This document shows positions 51,778-61,800 of a DNA stretch of 64,000 bases, piece by piece; position 1 is the stretch's first letter, and every line of letters begins with the position of its first letter. A model generated the notes under the pieces. The model did not search any database and was not told where the DNA came from. It saw nothing but the letters and a program-made list of their open reading frames with translations. This stretch comes from Bacteroidales bacterium. Its GTDB lineage: Bacteria > Bacteroidota > Bacteroidia > Bacteroidales > F082. Made by a program: the position numbers and the translations under genes. The stretch spans positions 91,009-155,008 of the forward strand of contig JACFNF010000004.1 in NCBI GenBank assembly GCA_019454985.1, written 5' to 3'.

Positions 51778-53439
51778 TCAGGGGATCCACCAGAGTTTGT
51801 TTTCCGGATTGTCGCCGCCCTGTCGTTGAATGGCTTCGTTGAGTTTAACGGCATTGTAGGCAGCTTCCGAAGGAGGATAAGGCAGCCGGAAATGTTGTAC
51901 TGGTTCGTCGGTGCGGGGTGTTTTGGCAGTTCGTCTGACGAGTGCATAAGCCTGATCGGGCTGTCTGAAGGCATCGAGCCAGGCCTGGGCATAGATGAAT
52001 CGCAGCTTGGTTTCGTCGTCAGTGGCGTTCCAGAAACCCCAGCGGTTTTGAACACTGGCCGAGCTGAGGCTCGCCGGAATTTGAATCATGGCCGGGAAAC
52101 GCAGTCCCGAGTTTGGGAGTGTGGAGCCGGCTGCCACCTGCATCCACCATTCTACCGAGGCATTGATGCCATTAAGGTATTCTATCTCGGCCTGCATCTT
52201 ATCCTGGGGTACACCTAATCCGCGGAAGAAGATTTCTGCCTTCAGAAAATGCAGCTCGGCTCCGGTGATGAAAATGATGGGAATATGGTCTTCGTCGCGC
52301 ACTATGAAATAGTTGAAGGCGGAATAGATATTGGTTTCGCCTTTAATATCGAAAGCACCATCTTGGTCGCGATGGCTTCCGTAAGGAATTCCGCCCGATG
52401 GAGGGGTGTCGGCCGGTGCGGGTTGCGGATAGGCTTTCCACTGATTGGCGTTGTTGGTCTCGAAAAAGATATAGGCACGCGGGTCGCTGATACCGCTCCC
52501 GTCGGCATTGTCGTTGGTCGAAAGCTGATGCCAGATGACCTCGCCCATGCGCAGGTTGTTGTGTTCGCGGAACGACCAGTTGAGGGCTTCGTGTTTAAAT
52601 CCGGCGGCAGCAGGCCACAGGCAGGCGCTCTCAAGCTTTGGAGTGATAAAGTCGTAGCCGTAAAACACCGGCCTTTCATTGCCGATGATGTCGCTGATGA
52701 TGGCGCCGGCCAACTCAGGCTCTTTTTCGTACATCCTCACGGCATGGCGCAGGCGAAGCGAATGGGCCAGCTTGAGCCATTTGGTCATGTCGCCACCAAA
52801 AAGTTTATCGAAAGGCACAAAACTTTTGAATGGCTCTTTGACAACGGCTGCAGGTCGGATGTTGTTGGCAGCCCATTCCAGGTCGCTGAGCAGGCTCAGG
52901 TATATCTCACGCTGGCTGTCGTATTTTGGCCTCAGATAGTCAAGGTTCTGGAAACCGTAGCCTGCTTCGGAAAAGGGCATATCGCCAAAGATGTCGGTGA
53001 GTTTAAAGGTTTTCAGGGCAAGGGTAATTTTAAGCATCGCCTCGATGTTGCGTACCTCGTCCGTGGTGTCGTAAGCTGCAAGGCGTTTATCAAGCTCCCT
53101 GAAATCGGGAAGGGTGGAATAGTAGTTTTTCCACATATCCTCCGTTCCAAGGGTGTAGTTACCCCATGCTGCGCGGGTGAGTGCAGCCTGTTGGGTTTGT
53201 TTGTAGAGGATTTCGTTCTGGATATAAAACATTTCGTTACCGGTGGGAACCAGCGACGAGATGATGTGGTTGAAAAGCGACCCATTGCTGGCATTGGTAA
53301 ATCCATGTGGGTTGGTGTTGATTTCTTCAAAATCTTTGGTACACGAAACGAGCGCCAACGCAATGCACAACACACTCAGGCTAAACCGGTGCATTTTCCA
53401 AGATCTGGTTTTTATCGTCTTTGTCATGTCTTTGGTCAT
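51778..53439 (-). CDS. SusD/RagB-family outer membrane lipoprotein
   Basis: 553 residues from the ATG at 53439, 11 bases after susC; ATGs at 53427 and 53394 are alternatives, the last giving the most usual signal peptide. Lipobox ALVSC (Cys33). The SusD_2-type fold is indicated by FEEINTNPHGF, helical TPR-like segments (KITLALKTFKLTDIFGDMPFSEAG), and the C-terminal FAQAWLDAF-like region followed by PYPPSEAAYNAV. It would cap the SusC channel and bind the ligand at the cell surface. The PNGase F-like gene follows after 75 bases. Confidence 0.92.
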   Translation of the reverse strand: MTKDMTKTIKTRSWKMHRFSLSVLCIALALVSCTKDFEEINTNPHGFTNASNGSLFNHIISSLVPTGNEMFYIQNEILYKQTQQAALTRAAWGNYTLGTEDMWKNYYSTLPDFRELDKRLAAYDTTDEVRNIEAMLKITLALKTFKLTDIFGDMPFSEAGYGFQNLDYLRPKYDSQREIYLSLLSDLEWAANNIRPAAVVKEPFKSFVPFDKLFGGDMTKWLKLAHSLRLRHAVRMYEKEPELAGAIISDIIGNERPVFYGYDFITPKLESACLWPAAAGFKHEALNWSFREHNNLRMGEVIWHQLSTNDNADGSGISDPRAYIFFETNNANQWKAYPQPAPADTPPSGGIPYGSHRDQDGAFDIKGETNIYSAFNYFIVRDEDHIPIIFITGAELHFLKAEIFFRGLGVPQDKMQAEIEYLNGINASVEWWMQVAAGSTLPNSGLRFPAMIQIPASLSSASVQNRWGFWNATDDETKLRFIYAQAWLDAFRQPDQAYALVRRTAKTPRTDEPVQHFRLPYPPSEAAYNAVKLNEAIQRQGGDNPENKLWWIP

Positions 53440-53450
53440 TTTTGTGTTGA

Positions 53451-56400
53451 TTAGAAACCTGCACTCAGGCTGAAAGTGAACGAACGGGTTCCGGGGTTTG
53501 AAGCCCACTCAAATCCCTGCGCATTGCCCGAACCCATGATCCCTTCGGGGTTGATGTTGTCAGGCAGTGTTTTATAGATATAGAACAGATCGCGGCCTGT
53601 TATGGAGAGCGTCAGGCTTTGAAACAGCCTGCTTTTTTGAATCCAGTTGAGTGGCAGGGTGTAGGCCAAAGTCAGTTCACGCATCTTCACCCAGGTGTTT
53701 TCGACAATTCCGGGGGTGGAGACAAATTTGCCCCAGCCGCCGGCATTGGGCAGGTATTTGTAGTAATAATGCACCACCGTGGTGTTGGGCGTGCCGTCTT
53801 CGTGAACGCCGGGCAAAATAATGCCAATATTGCTGGTGTTTCCGGTCGGGTCGGTATAAGGCAATCCGCCTCCTTCGCGTTCTTTGAGTGTTTCGGGGCT
53901 TTGGCCGGTTTGCAGTCCGATCACATACGAGCCGCAATAGATATCGCCGCCCCATTTGGTGTCAATCAACATGCCGAATCGGAGGTTTTTCCATTTGACG
54001 GCTGTGTTCCAGCCTGCAATGAAATGGGGCGAGGCATTGCCAATCGGTACACGTGTGTCGGTAATCAGATATTTGGTTCCGGCATCGTTCAGCACGCGTT
54101 GTCCGTCTTTGTAGATATAGTCGTAGCCGCTGATGGTTCCGTAGTCGTCGCCCTCCTGGAGCACCATTGCTGGGCCGTTCAGCCCCCAGATATCGGCCAA
54201 AAGGTAGGTATCGGCATCGCCTCCTAAGCTCACCACTTTGTTACGGTTGCGGCTGATATTGAGGCCGGTCTTCACCTGAAGCTTCCGTGTATTATAAGGT
54301 ACTGCGTTAATGATCAATTCAAAGCCCCTGTTGGTCAGTACGCCCTCATTGGTCATGACATAACTGGCTCCCGAAGAAACGGCCACGGGAAGGTTGGGAA
54401 TAATCTGGTCAAAAGAATACAGGTAATAATAGGTGAAGTCGAGATCAATGATGTTTTCGAAGAAGCTGGCATTCAGTCCGGCCTCGTAGGCATTCACCCT
54501 TTGTGGCCTGAGGTTTAGCGGAGGAATGATATCGGGAAAGCCCGACGACTGTTGACCGCCGAAGAGGCTTGTATTGTAGTAAAAGCTCAGCAGATAAGGG
54601 TCGGTATCGGTAGCCGTCTGAGCCACACCCCCGCGAATCTTGAGGAAATTCATCCAGGGCAGATGTTTCATCACCGGCAGGGCTTCGGTAGGCACAAAAC
54701 TCAGCGATACCGAAGGATAGAAATAGGAGTTTTTGCCTTGCGGCAAGGCCGACGACCAGTCGTTACGCCCTGTAAGCTCCACAAAAAGGCTTTGTTTGTA
54801 GGCTAAATTCAGGAAAGCATACACCGAATTGTTTCGCTTACGCAGGATGCTTTCGCGTGGGACCATGGACGAAGCGCTGTTGCCCGGTCGGTCAACGATG
54901 GTGGTGTTGTTGGGGCCGCTCGCATAGGTTGTTTCGGTGAAATTGAAAAAGGTGTACATATTGGGATAATACCAGGTGCCCGAATGTCCGTTGAGGGCGT
55001 AATAATCTTTGCTGTAAAGACTTGCACCGGCGGTGAGCTTCACATCGAGCTGACCTCCAAAGAGGGCGTCTTTTCCGGCAGTGACAATCACGTCGTAGTT
55101 GTCGCCCATATTGCGCGAGAGGCCGTTGGAATAGTAGCCATTTTGCAATCCGAGCGGGTCGGTGGGTTTGTTGCGGGTTTCAAACTGCTCGATGGTGTAG
55201 TCAATGCCCATGCGCCCCAGAATATTAAGCCAGTCGAAGGGGTCGTAAACGAGGCTCAGCGCACCGGTATATTTGTCGCGTTTCTGACGGGTGTTGTTGT
55301 TGTAATAATCCCACCAGAGCGAGGGGCTGACATAAAAGAAAGGATAACCTTCCTGAGGGTTGCGCGATCCGTCAGGATTGGCGTAATACTCACGGTCAAT
55401 GCCACGGTAGCTTCTGGGCCAGGAATAAAGCAATCCTTTGTTGAATGAATGCTCGTCCTCGCCAAGCATAGGGCTGTTCAGACGGTTATATTTCATGAGC
55501 GACATAGTGACATCGGTGGATAGTTTTTCGCTGATTTTCAAATTGGCTCCAAGATTCACCGTTGTGCGGTCGAAGTTGCTGTTGTCCACAATGGCTTTGT
55601 TGTCCTGACGGGTAAAGGATACGCGCATGGTTCCTTTGTCGCCGCCGCCCGTGGCCGAGACGTTGTGAGTGGTGGTATAACCGTTGTGGAATGGTATGCT
55701 CAGGTTGTCGGGCTGGGGCTCCCAACGGCGCATCGTTCCGTCCCACCATTTGATGAGTTGTCCGTCCATACGCGGCCCCCATGACACCGCCGAGCCGTAG
55801 TAGCCAAACTCGGCAGAAGTGCTCGATGTTTCGCCCTGTTGATTGAGAATTAGATGGTCGTTTCCGTAGATTCCGGGATAGAGCAGGGTGTCGCCCGAAG
55901 TGGGAAAGACGGCCGGAGTCAGCGAGATGGGTCCGCCATGGCCATATACATTCTGCACATCGCGGAAAAGATAGGGGATGCTCACTTTCACGTCGGTGTT
56001 ATAGGTAACCCCGATGCCTTTTTGTTTTGTTCCCCTTTTGGTGGTGATAAAAAGCACGCCATTGGCACCCCGCGACCCATAAAGAGCCGATGCCGGGCCG
56101 CCTTTCATCAGCGTCATGCTCTCTATATCGTAAGCATTCAGGTCGTTGATGGCACTGCCCCAGTCCACTCCGCGACCGATATTGGTGAGGCCGGGCGTGT
56201 TTTCGATGGGGATATTGTCCACCACAATCAACGGCTGGTTGTCGGAACCAATGTTGTTGTTGCCGCGGATGACGATGCGTGTAGAGCCGCCCTCTACCCC
56301 ATCGGGTTGCGAAATCTGCACCCCAGCAGCACGACCCGAGATGGCATTAAGCACATTAGCTGCCTTGGAATCGGTAACCACCGTGGCTTCGATGCGTTCG

Positions 56401-56768
56401 GTGGAATAGCCGATTTCGCGCTTCTGGCGGGTAATCCCCAATGCCGTCACGACAACCTCATCAAGCACCTTGGTACTTTCGGCCAATACAATTGGGTAAA
56501 AAGTACTTTCGCCGATCACTAACTCCTGACTCTCGTAGCCCATAAACCTGATGGCAAGGGTCTGGCCTTTCTTCAAGCCGGAAAGGCTGAATCTCCCGTC
56601 CAAATCGGTAATGGTGCCCGTTGTTGTGCCTTTGAGCAGGATGCTCACCCCGGGCATAGGCTGACCATCGGCAGCATCTGTCACCTGACCGCTAACAGTC
56701 AGGCCTTGCGCCCCCACCTTGACGATGAGGCAGAAAATCAGGAAAAAAGTAAAAACGATTCTTTTCAT
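53451..56768 (-). CDS. SusC/RagA-family TonB-linked outer membrane transporter
   Basis: 1105 residues. Signal peptide (ends VGAQG), carboxypeptidase-regulatory-like domain (about 22-95, VSGQVTDAADGQPMPGVSILLKG), TonB-box-like region KVLDEVVVTALG, plug domain (115-230, with ISGRAAGVQISQ, RIVIRGNNNIGSDNQPLIVVD and YGSRGANGVLFITTKRG), then a 22-strand barrel to the end (last strand RSFTFSLSAGF). It imports a large ligand using TonB energy. First gene of the susC-susD-PNGase F-like unit. Confidence 0.95.
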   Translation of the reverse strand: MKRIVFTFFLIFCLIVKVGAQGLTVSGQVTDAADGQPMPGVSILLKGTTTGTITDLDGRFSLSGLKKGQTLAIRFMGYESQELVIGESTFYPIVLAESTKVLDEVVVTALGITRQKREIGYSTERIEATVVTDSKAANVLNAISGRAAGVQISQPDGVEGGSTRIVIRGNNNIGSDNQPLIVVDNIPIENTPGLTNIGRGVDWGSAINDLNAYDIESMTLMKGGPASALYGSRGANGVLFITTKRGTKQKGIGVTYNTDVKVSIPYLFRDVQNVYGHGGPISLTPAVFPTSGDTLLYPGIYGNDHLILNQQGETSSTSAEFGYYGSAVSWGPRMDGQLIKWWDGTMRRWEPQPDNLSIPFHNGYTTTHNVSATGGGDKGTMRVSFTRQDNKAIVDNSNFDRTTVNLGANLKISEKLSTDVTMSLMKYNRLNSPMLGEDEHSFNKGLLYSWPRSYRGIDREYYANPDGSRNPQEGYPFFYVSPSLWWDYYNNNTRQKRDKYTGALSLVYDPFDWLNILGRMGIDYTIEQFETRNKPTDPLGLQNGYYSNGLSRNMGDNYDVIVTAGKDALFGGQLDVKLTAGASLYSKDYYALNGHSGTWYYPNMYTFFNFTETTYASGPNNTTIVDRPGNSASSMVPRESILRKRNNSVYAFLNLAYKQSLFVELTGRNDWSSALPQGKNSYFYPSVSLSFVPTEALPVMKHLPWMNFLKIRGGVAQTATDTDPYLLSFYYNTSLFGGQQSSGFPDIIPPLNLRPQRVNAYEAGLNASFFENIIDLDFTYYYLYSFDQIIPNLPVAVSSGASYVMTNEGVLTNRGFELIINAVPYNTRKLQVKTGLNISRNRNKVVSLGGDADTYLLADIWGLNGPAMVLQEGDDYGTISGYDYIYKDGQRVLNDAGTKYLITDTRVPIGNASPHFIAGWNTAVKWKNLRFGMLIDTKWGGDIYCGSYVIGLQTGQSPETLKEREGGGLPYTDPTGNTSNIGIILPGVHEDGTPNTTVVHYYYKYLPNAGGWGKFVSTPGIVENTWVKMRELTLAYTLPLNWIQKSRLFQSLTLSITGRDLFYIYKTLPDNINPEGIMGSGNAQGFEWASNPGTRSFTFSLSAGF

Positions 56769-56879
56769 AATCTGGTTTTTAGCGTTTAACAGAATCGAAA
56801 ATAGGTCAGTATTAAATCTATATATTTTGGTTTGAAATTCTAAAAAGGTTTATTGAGTCAAAACACACTTCAATTACTT

Positions 56880-56913
56880 CTATATTTTCGGTTCACATTG
56901 CTAACAAATATAG
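56880..56913 (-). promoter_or_regulatory. Inverted repeat over the candidate susC -7 element
   Basis: CTATATTT (56880-56887) and AAATATAG (56906-56913) are perfect 8-bp arms 18 bases apart. The right arm contains the minus-strand -7 element TATATTTG (56905-56912), about 137 bases before the susC ATG. A regulator bound here could block the promoter. No -33 box seen. Confidence 0.35.
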
Positions 56914-56956
56914 ACAATTCGCAGCATTGGTCGGTTGGCAGGCTCAAAATTTTTCG

Positions 56957-56990
56957 TTTGGTCAACGGGAGCAAAGTTTTTTTACTTTTG
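56957..56990 (+). promoter_or_regulatory. Promoter of the aromatic amino acid hydroxylase gene
   Basis: TTTG (56957-56960), 22 bases, TACTTTTG (56983-56990), both exact. Start of transcription near 56997; ATG at 57024. Confidence 0.6.
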
Positions 56991-57023
56991 GGTAATTTAT
57001 AATCATTCCAAATAATCAGGATT

Positions 57024-58754
57024 ATGCTTCAAAATCAGGCAATAGAGCGTCTTCCTCGTCATCTGCACGGCTGGATTATCGAACGACCGTACGACAGTTA
57101 CACTTCGCAGGATCAGGCCATTTGGCGTTATGTGATGCGTCAGAACGTTGATTTTTTGCGTTCGGCAGCGCATCCGGCCTATTTGGAAGGGTTGCGCAAA
57201 ACCGGCATCAGCATTGAGCGCATTCCCGACATGACCACGATGAACAGCATCCTGGGACGTATTGGCTGGGGTGCGGTAACGGTGGATGGGTTTATCCCAC
57301 CGGCGGCTTTCATGGAGTTTCAGGCGTATCGGGTGTTGGTGATTGCAGCCGACATCCGTCCTATCGGCCAGATTGAATATACGCCTGCTCCCGACATCCT
57401 CCACGAGGCTGCCGGGCACGCTCCCATCATCGCCGACGAAAGCTATGCTGCGTATTTACAGCGTTTTGGCGAAATCGGCTCAAAAGCTTTCTCATCGGCC
57501 TCCGACTACGAACTCTACGAAGCCATCCGGCATCTCTCCATCCTGAAAGCCGACCCACGAAGTCCGGCCGAGAAAATTTTCTTAGCCGAGAAAACTTTGG
57601 AAGCCAAAGAAAGAAGCCTTGGCGTGGCCTCCGAAATGGCTTCATTGCGCAACCTGCATTGGTGGACAGTGGAATACGGGCTTGTCGGTACCGTTGAAAA
57701 ACCATTGATTTATGGTGCCGGACTGCTTTCATCCATTGGCGAAAGCGCAAATGCACTCAGCAAGGCAGTCAAAAAAATACCTTATTCCATTGATGCCGTT
57801 TACTACAATTTCGATATCACACGTCAACAGCCGCAACTGTTTGTTACGCCCGACTTTGACTGGCTCGGCAAGGTTTTGGACGACTTTGCCGACCGCATGG
57901 CCCTTCGAAAAGGCGGTGTTGAAGGCATGCTGAAGGCGGTTGATTCGGGTTGGCCGGCTACGGCAGTTTACAGCTCGGGGCTTCAGGTGAGCGGTTTGTT
58001 TTCCGATTGCCTCATCCTTCAAAACCAGCCGGCATATATCCAGACCACAGGCCCCACACTGCTTAGCTATGCCAACGAGCCTCTGCAAGGTCATCTCCCC
58101 GACCAACACGCTCACGGCTTCGGAGCACCCGTAGGACGCATCAAAGGGCTGCTCAAACCACCCCGTTACATGGACAAGGCTGACATGCAAAATCTCGGCA
58201 TTGTCGAAGGCAAAAAATGCTCTTTTGAATTTGAGTCGAGTGTCAGGGTAGAAGGCGAGCTCTTTTCCGAACTGAGAAAAGAGGACAAACTGCTGATGCT
58301 CAGTTTTCGCAACTGCAAAGTGAGCCATCAGGACCGCATCCTTTTCGAGCCTTCGTGGGGAACCTACGATATGGCTGTTGGGGAAGCCTTGACTTCGGTA
58401 TTTTCCGGGCCGGCCAATGCCGATGCTTTCGGTCTTTCTTACCCAAAACCGCTCGAAAAAACCCATGCCATCGAACACAATGATCATGAGCGCAAACTCC
58501 ATCAGCTTTATAGGCAACTCCGGCAGATGCGCGAATCAACATCGCGGCCACACGAATTGATGAAAGGCTTTTCGCCTTCGCTGACAACCTATCCCGATGA
58601 ATGGCTGCTTTGGCTCGAAGCGGTGGAGCTGGCCATTCAGCTTTCCGACCATAGTTTAGCAGACCAACTCACCGATGGGCTGCGTGCTATATCCAAACGG
58701 CAACCATCGCTCGAAAAACTGATCTATCGTGGGCTGCGGCTACTTGGAATATAA
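57024..58754 (+). CDS. Pterin-dependent aromatic amino acid hydroxylase
   Basis: 576 residues, about twice the length of bacterial phenylalanine 4-monooxygenase. The iron-binding set is present: PDILHEAAGHAP (His127, His132) and Glu217 in WWTVEYGLVG. The gap from the second His to Glu is 85 residues, against about 40 in known hydroxylases, so an insertion of some 44 residues (about 168-211) interrupts the core. About 330 residues follow the catalytic domain with no recognised motif. The family uses O2 and tetrahydropterin to hydroxylate Phe, Tyr or Trp; the product here is not known. It has its own promoter and terminator. Confidence 0.85.
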   Translation: MLQNQAIERLPRHLHGWIIERPYDSYTSQDQAIWRYVMRQNVDFLRSAAHPAYLEGLRKTGISIERIPDMTTMNSILGRIGWGAVTVDGFIPPAAFMEFQAYRVLVIAADIRPIGQIEYTPAPDILHEAAGHAPIIADESYAAYLQRFGEIGSKAFSSASDYELYEAIRHLSILKADPRSPAEKIFLAEKTLEAKERSLGVASEMASLRNLHWWTVEYGLVGTVEKPLIYGAGLLSSIGESANALSKAVKKIPYSIDAVYYNFDITRQQPQLFVTPDFDWLGKVLDDFADRMALRKGGVEGMLKAVDSGWPATAVYSSGLQVSGLFSDCLILQNQPAYIQTTGPTLLSYANEPLQGHLPDQHAHGFGAPVGRIKGLLKPPRYMDKADMQNLGIVEGKKCSFEFESSVRVEGELFSELRKEDKLLMLSFRNCKVSHQDRILFEPSWGTYDMAVGEALTSVFSGPANADAFGLSYPKPLEKTHAIEHNDHERKLHQLYRQLRQMRESTSRPHELMKGFSPSLTTYPDEWLLWLEAVELAIQLSDHSLADQLTDGLRAISKRQPSLEKLIYRGLRLLGI

Positions 58755-58756
58755 TG

Positions 58757-58786
58757 AAAAAAGCAGGGCTGAAGCCCTGCTTTTTT
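58757..58786. terminator. Bidirectional intrinsic terminator
   Basis: Stem AAAAAAGCAGGGC / GCCCTGCTTTTTT with a TGAA loop; T run on both strands. It lies between the hydroxylase gene (+) and the C25 protease gene (-). Confidence 0.9.
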
Positions 58787-58808
58787 TGTTGCAATCAAAT
58801 CAAGAAAC

Positions 58809-61800
58809 TTATTTTCTGATTGTTACGCGTTGCATCGCAACTTTATTGTCTGTTGTGAGGCTTATCAGATAAACGCCGTTGGGCAGGTGGCTCAGATTGA
58901 CTTCCTTTAAACCGGCACTGAAGTCCGATACACTTTCGCTATACACTAAACCGCCAATGGCATTGGTAACACGGATATCGCCACGGGCAACCATACCGGG
59001 CAATACGACAGTGAACACTCCAGCCGAAGGATTGGGATATACCTTGAGCGATGCAAAAGTATTCTCGTTGAGGCCGATGGTGCTGTGAACCAACACTTCC
59101 GAAGCCGGCGACCACTGTCCTTGTCCGCAATCATTAATCCCGGCAGCTTTGATATAAGCTTTGCCCAAATAGTCTGCATTCCATACAACGACAGCTTCAA
59201 GTCCGCTTCCGCTAATTGTACCAGCCTCTGCCGGTTCGATAGTCCATGCATACGAGGTAGCGTTTTCAACAGCGGTGATGCTGACAGTGCTCTGTGGATC
59301 AAAGGCATGGTCAACGCTTTCAGGAGCGGAAGGCTGTCCGGGAATACCAGGGACGCTCTTCAAAATAATTTCAGCTTGTCCGGAAGCAGCGGCAGAGCAG
59401 TTGTTTGCATCAGTTACACCCGTCAGCACAAAAGTTGTAGATGAATATGGCGTAACCACCATTTCCCAGGGCGACTGAGTCATCGTGATTGGTTCAGTGT
59501 CCAACATTTCAACGATCCAGGGAGCACTTCCCGTGAGGGTAAATACCAAAGTTGCGGGTTGTCCTTCGCATACGGTCTGATCACCCGAAATCGTGATAGT
59601 CGGTAATGGATTGATGGTCAACGTGGCAGTGGTGGATGAAGGTTCACAGCCGGCAATGCCATTTGCGGTGAGGGTGAGAACAGCCGAGCCATTGGCAAGG
59701 TCACTGGCTCCAGGTGTATAAACAGGGTGCAGAACGGTAGCATCATCAAACGCACCATCACCCGTACTTGTCCAGAGGAGACTGCTGTAATTGACAGCCG
59801 TCGCATCGTTCAACTCAACGGAAGAGCCATGGCAAACCGAAGGAGCCTGACCGGCAAACACCTCGGGATTTCCGTGGATGGTAAGGGTCATAGTGCTTTC
59901 CACTGTGCTTGTGTTACCGGTGACGATAAGTTTAAGCTGGACGCTTCCGCCGGCAATATCCTGGCTGCCCGGCGTATAAATAGGGTTCAAAATATTAGTA
60001 TTATTAAAGCTACCGTCGCCGGTAGTTGTCCAGTTCAGGCTGTTGTACTGTGCAGCCGTAGCATTGAGCTGATAGGTAGAGCCTGCGCAGATTTCAGCAT
60101 TGTTTCCGGCCCATCCGGTAGTGGTCAGCATCGGCGGGAAGGTGATGTAGTCGAGCCATGCGCAGTCGCTGCCGCTGGCCACGCTCACGTCTTTCATATA
60201 CACCCATTTGAAAGTATGTGTTCCGGCTGTGACAGAATAGGCTACCCTACTCCAATCCACATCGCCCGACCATTCGCCAACCTTATTGGCATCAATAAAG
60301 AACTGCATCTTATCGTAGCCAGATTCTGACGATACTTTACGGAAGAAAGAAATTGAATCGCTCGCGCTCACCTCATATTGCAGGAGGAGCTGTGAGCTCT
60401 GATTATTGGTAATTGCACCTGATTTTGCCGAGAAATTGCCTTCATATACATTGGCCATGGTTACGATCCAGGGCAGATTGCCGCCAGTAGTCCAGTTGAA
60501 CGCATTGAACCCGCCCGACTCAAAGTCTTCGAGAATCAAGCCAACTTTAGCCGTAAAATCTTTCTGAGCCTGATAGGCACCTGCAGCAACATTCACCGTG
60601 AACGGAACAGCCTGTCCGATGGGTGTTCCGCCACTGACAGTGATATTGAATATAGCCTCAACGGTTTGTCCGGCATCAACGGTGGCCGATTCAAAACTGC
60701 CCGAATTGACTGTAACGAAAGGCGAGTTCAGCGACAGATTGGCCAAAGCATTGGCAGCCTGACTCAAGCCGCTATTGGTGAAGCTCACTTTCAGATCAGC
60801 CGTTTCGCCCGGATCGAGCCGTCCGTTGCCATTGCCCGAGGCGTCGTTCACTGTGAAGTTCCCAATGCTGAATGAAGGCGCCAGGGCATTGAGGTTAAAA
60901 CTGCTTTCCCAGTTTCCTTCGTCGGCCGTGATGGTAAGAGTAAACGGAAGCTGGGTATTATTCGGAACATCGTTGGAAACACTGAATGCAAAGGCATTGT
61001 CAATCATCTTTACCTGGTCAGGAGCAATGATACCATAACTTTCAGTGCCGTCAGTAATGGTCACATAAGGTGAGGTTGAGCTGAGAGTTGCTACGATATT
61101 GGTAGCATTTTCAACGCCAAGATTGCGGAGCTGGACCCCGAGGTTTACCTCAGTGCCATAATGAACCTGCCCGCCTGCTATACCGTTGACGGTGTTGGAA
61201 ATATAGGCAATGAATGGCCCGGAAGCAGGAATAATGTCAATTTCATGGATATAAGTCACACGATTAAATCCAAACACGGCGATTTTCATGGTGCCTACAT
61301 TGTTTAGAGCAGGGAAACTGATGGTGGCGCTGCCGTTTGCAATGGTCCCGGTCCCAAGGATTTGTCCGTCAACGGTTAATGCAACCGTTGCTCCTTCGGC
61401 GTCGGCATTCACAGTGAACTCACTCATTCCAAGGAAAATCGTAGGCATGTGAGTCACAGTCATCGGCACGGGGGCTTTTGTCCTCAGGGTGAGCGAAGGA
61501 TCGCCGAACAGGATCCAGGTATCGTGGGTGCTTCGGCCTGAGCTGCCATGAAGGTCAAGCATTTTCATACTCCCATTGATAGAAGTTCCGCCAAAGGTGC
61601 GTTTGATATTGTTTTGGTAGCCTTCAACAAGAATGGTCACCATCTCATCTTGTCCGGTCATCGGCGGAGTCCAAGGCTGTGAAATCCAACTCATCATCGT
61701 TCCAATGGCTCCGGTGGGCTGACCATTGTAAGTGGCGCGGGTCCAGACTTCGGCAAAACAGGTGCCGTTGGTAAACTTACCATTGTCGCAGGCAACAGCC

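Noticed and set aside
52249..53454. 401-codon open frame on the plus strand
   Set aside because: Antisense to susD, which has clear SusD motifs and a lipobox; the frame shows no recognisable protein.
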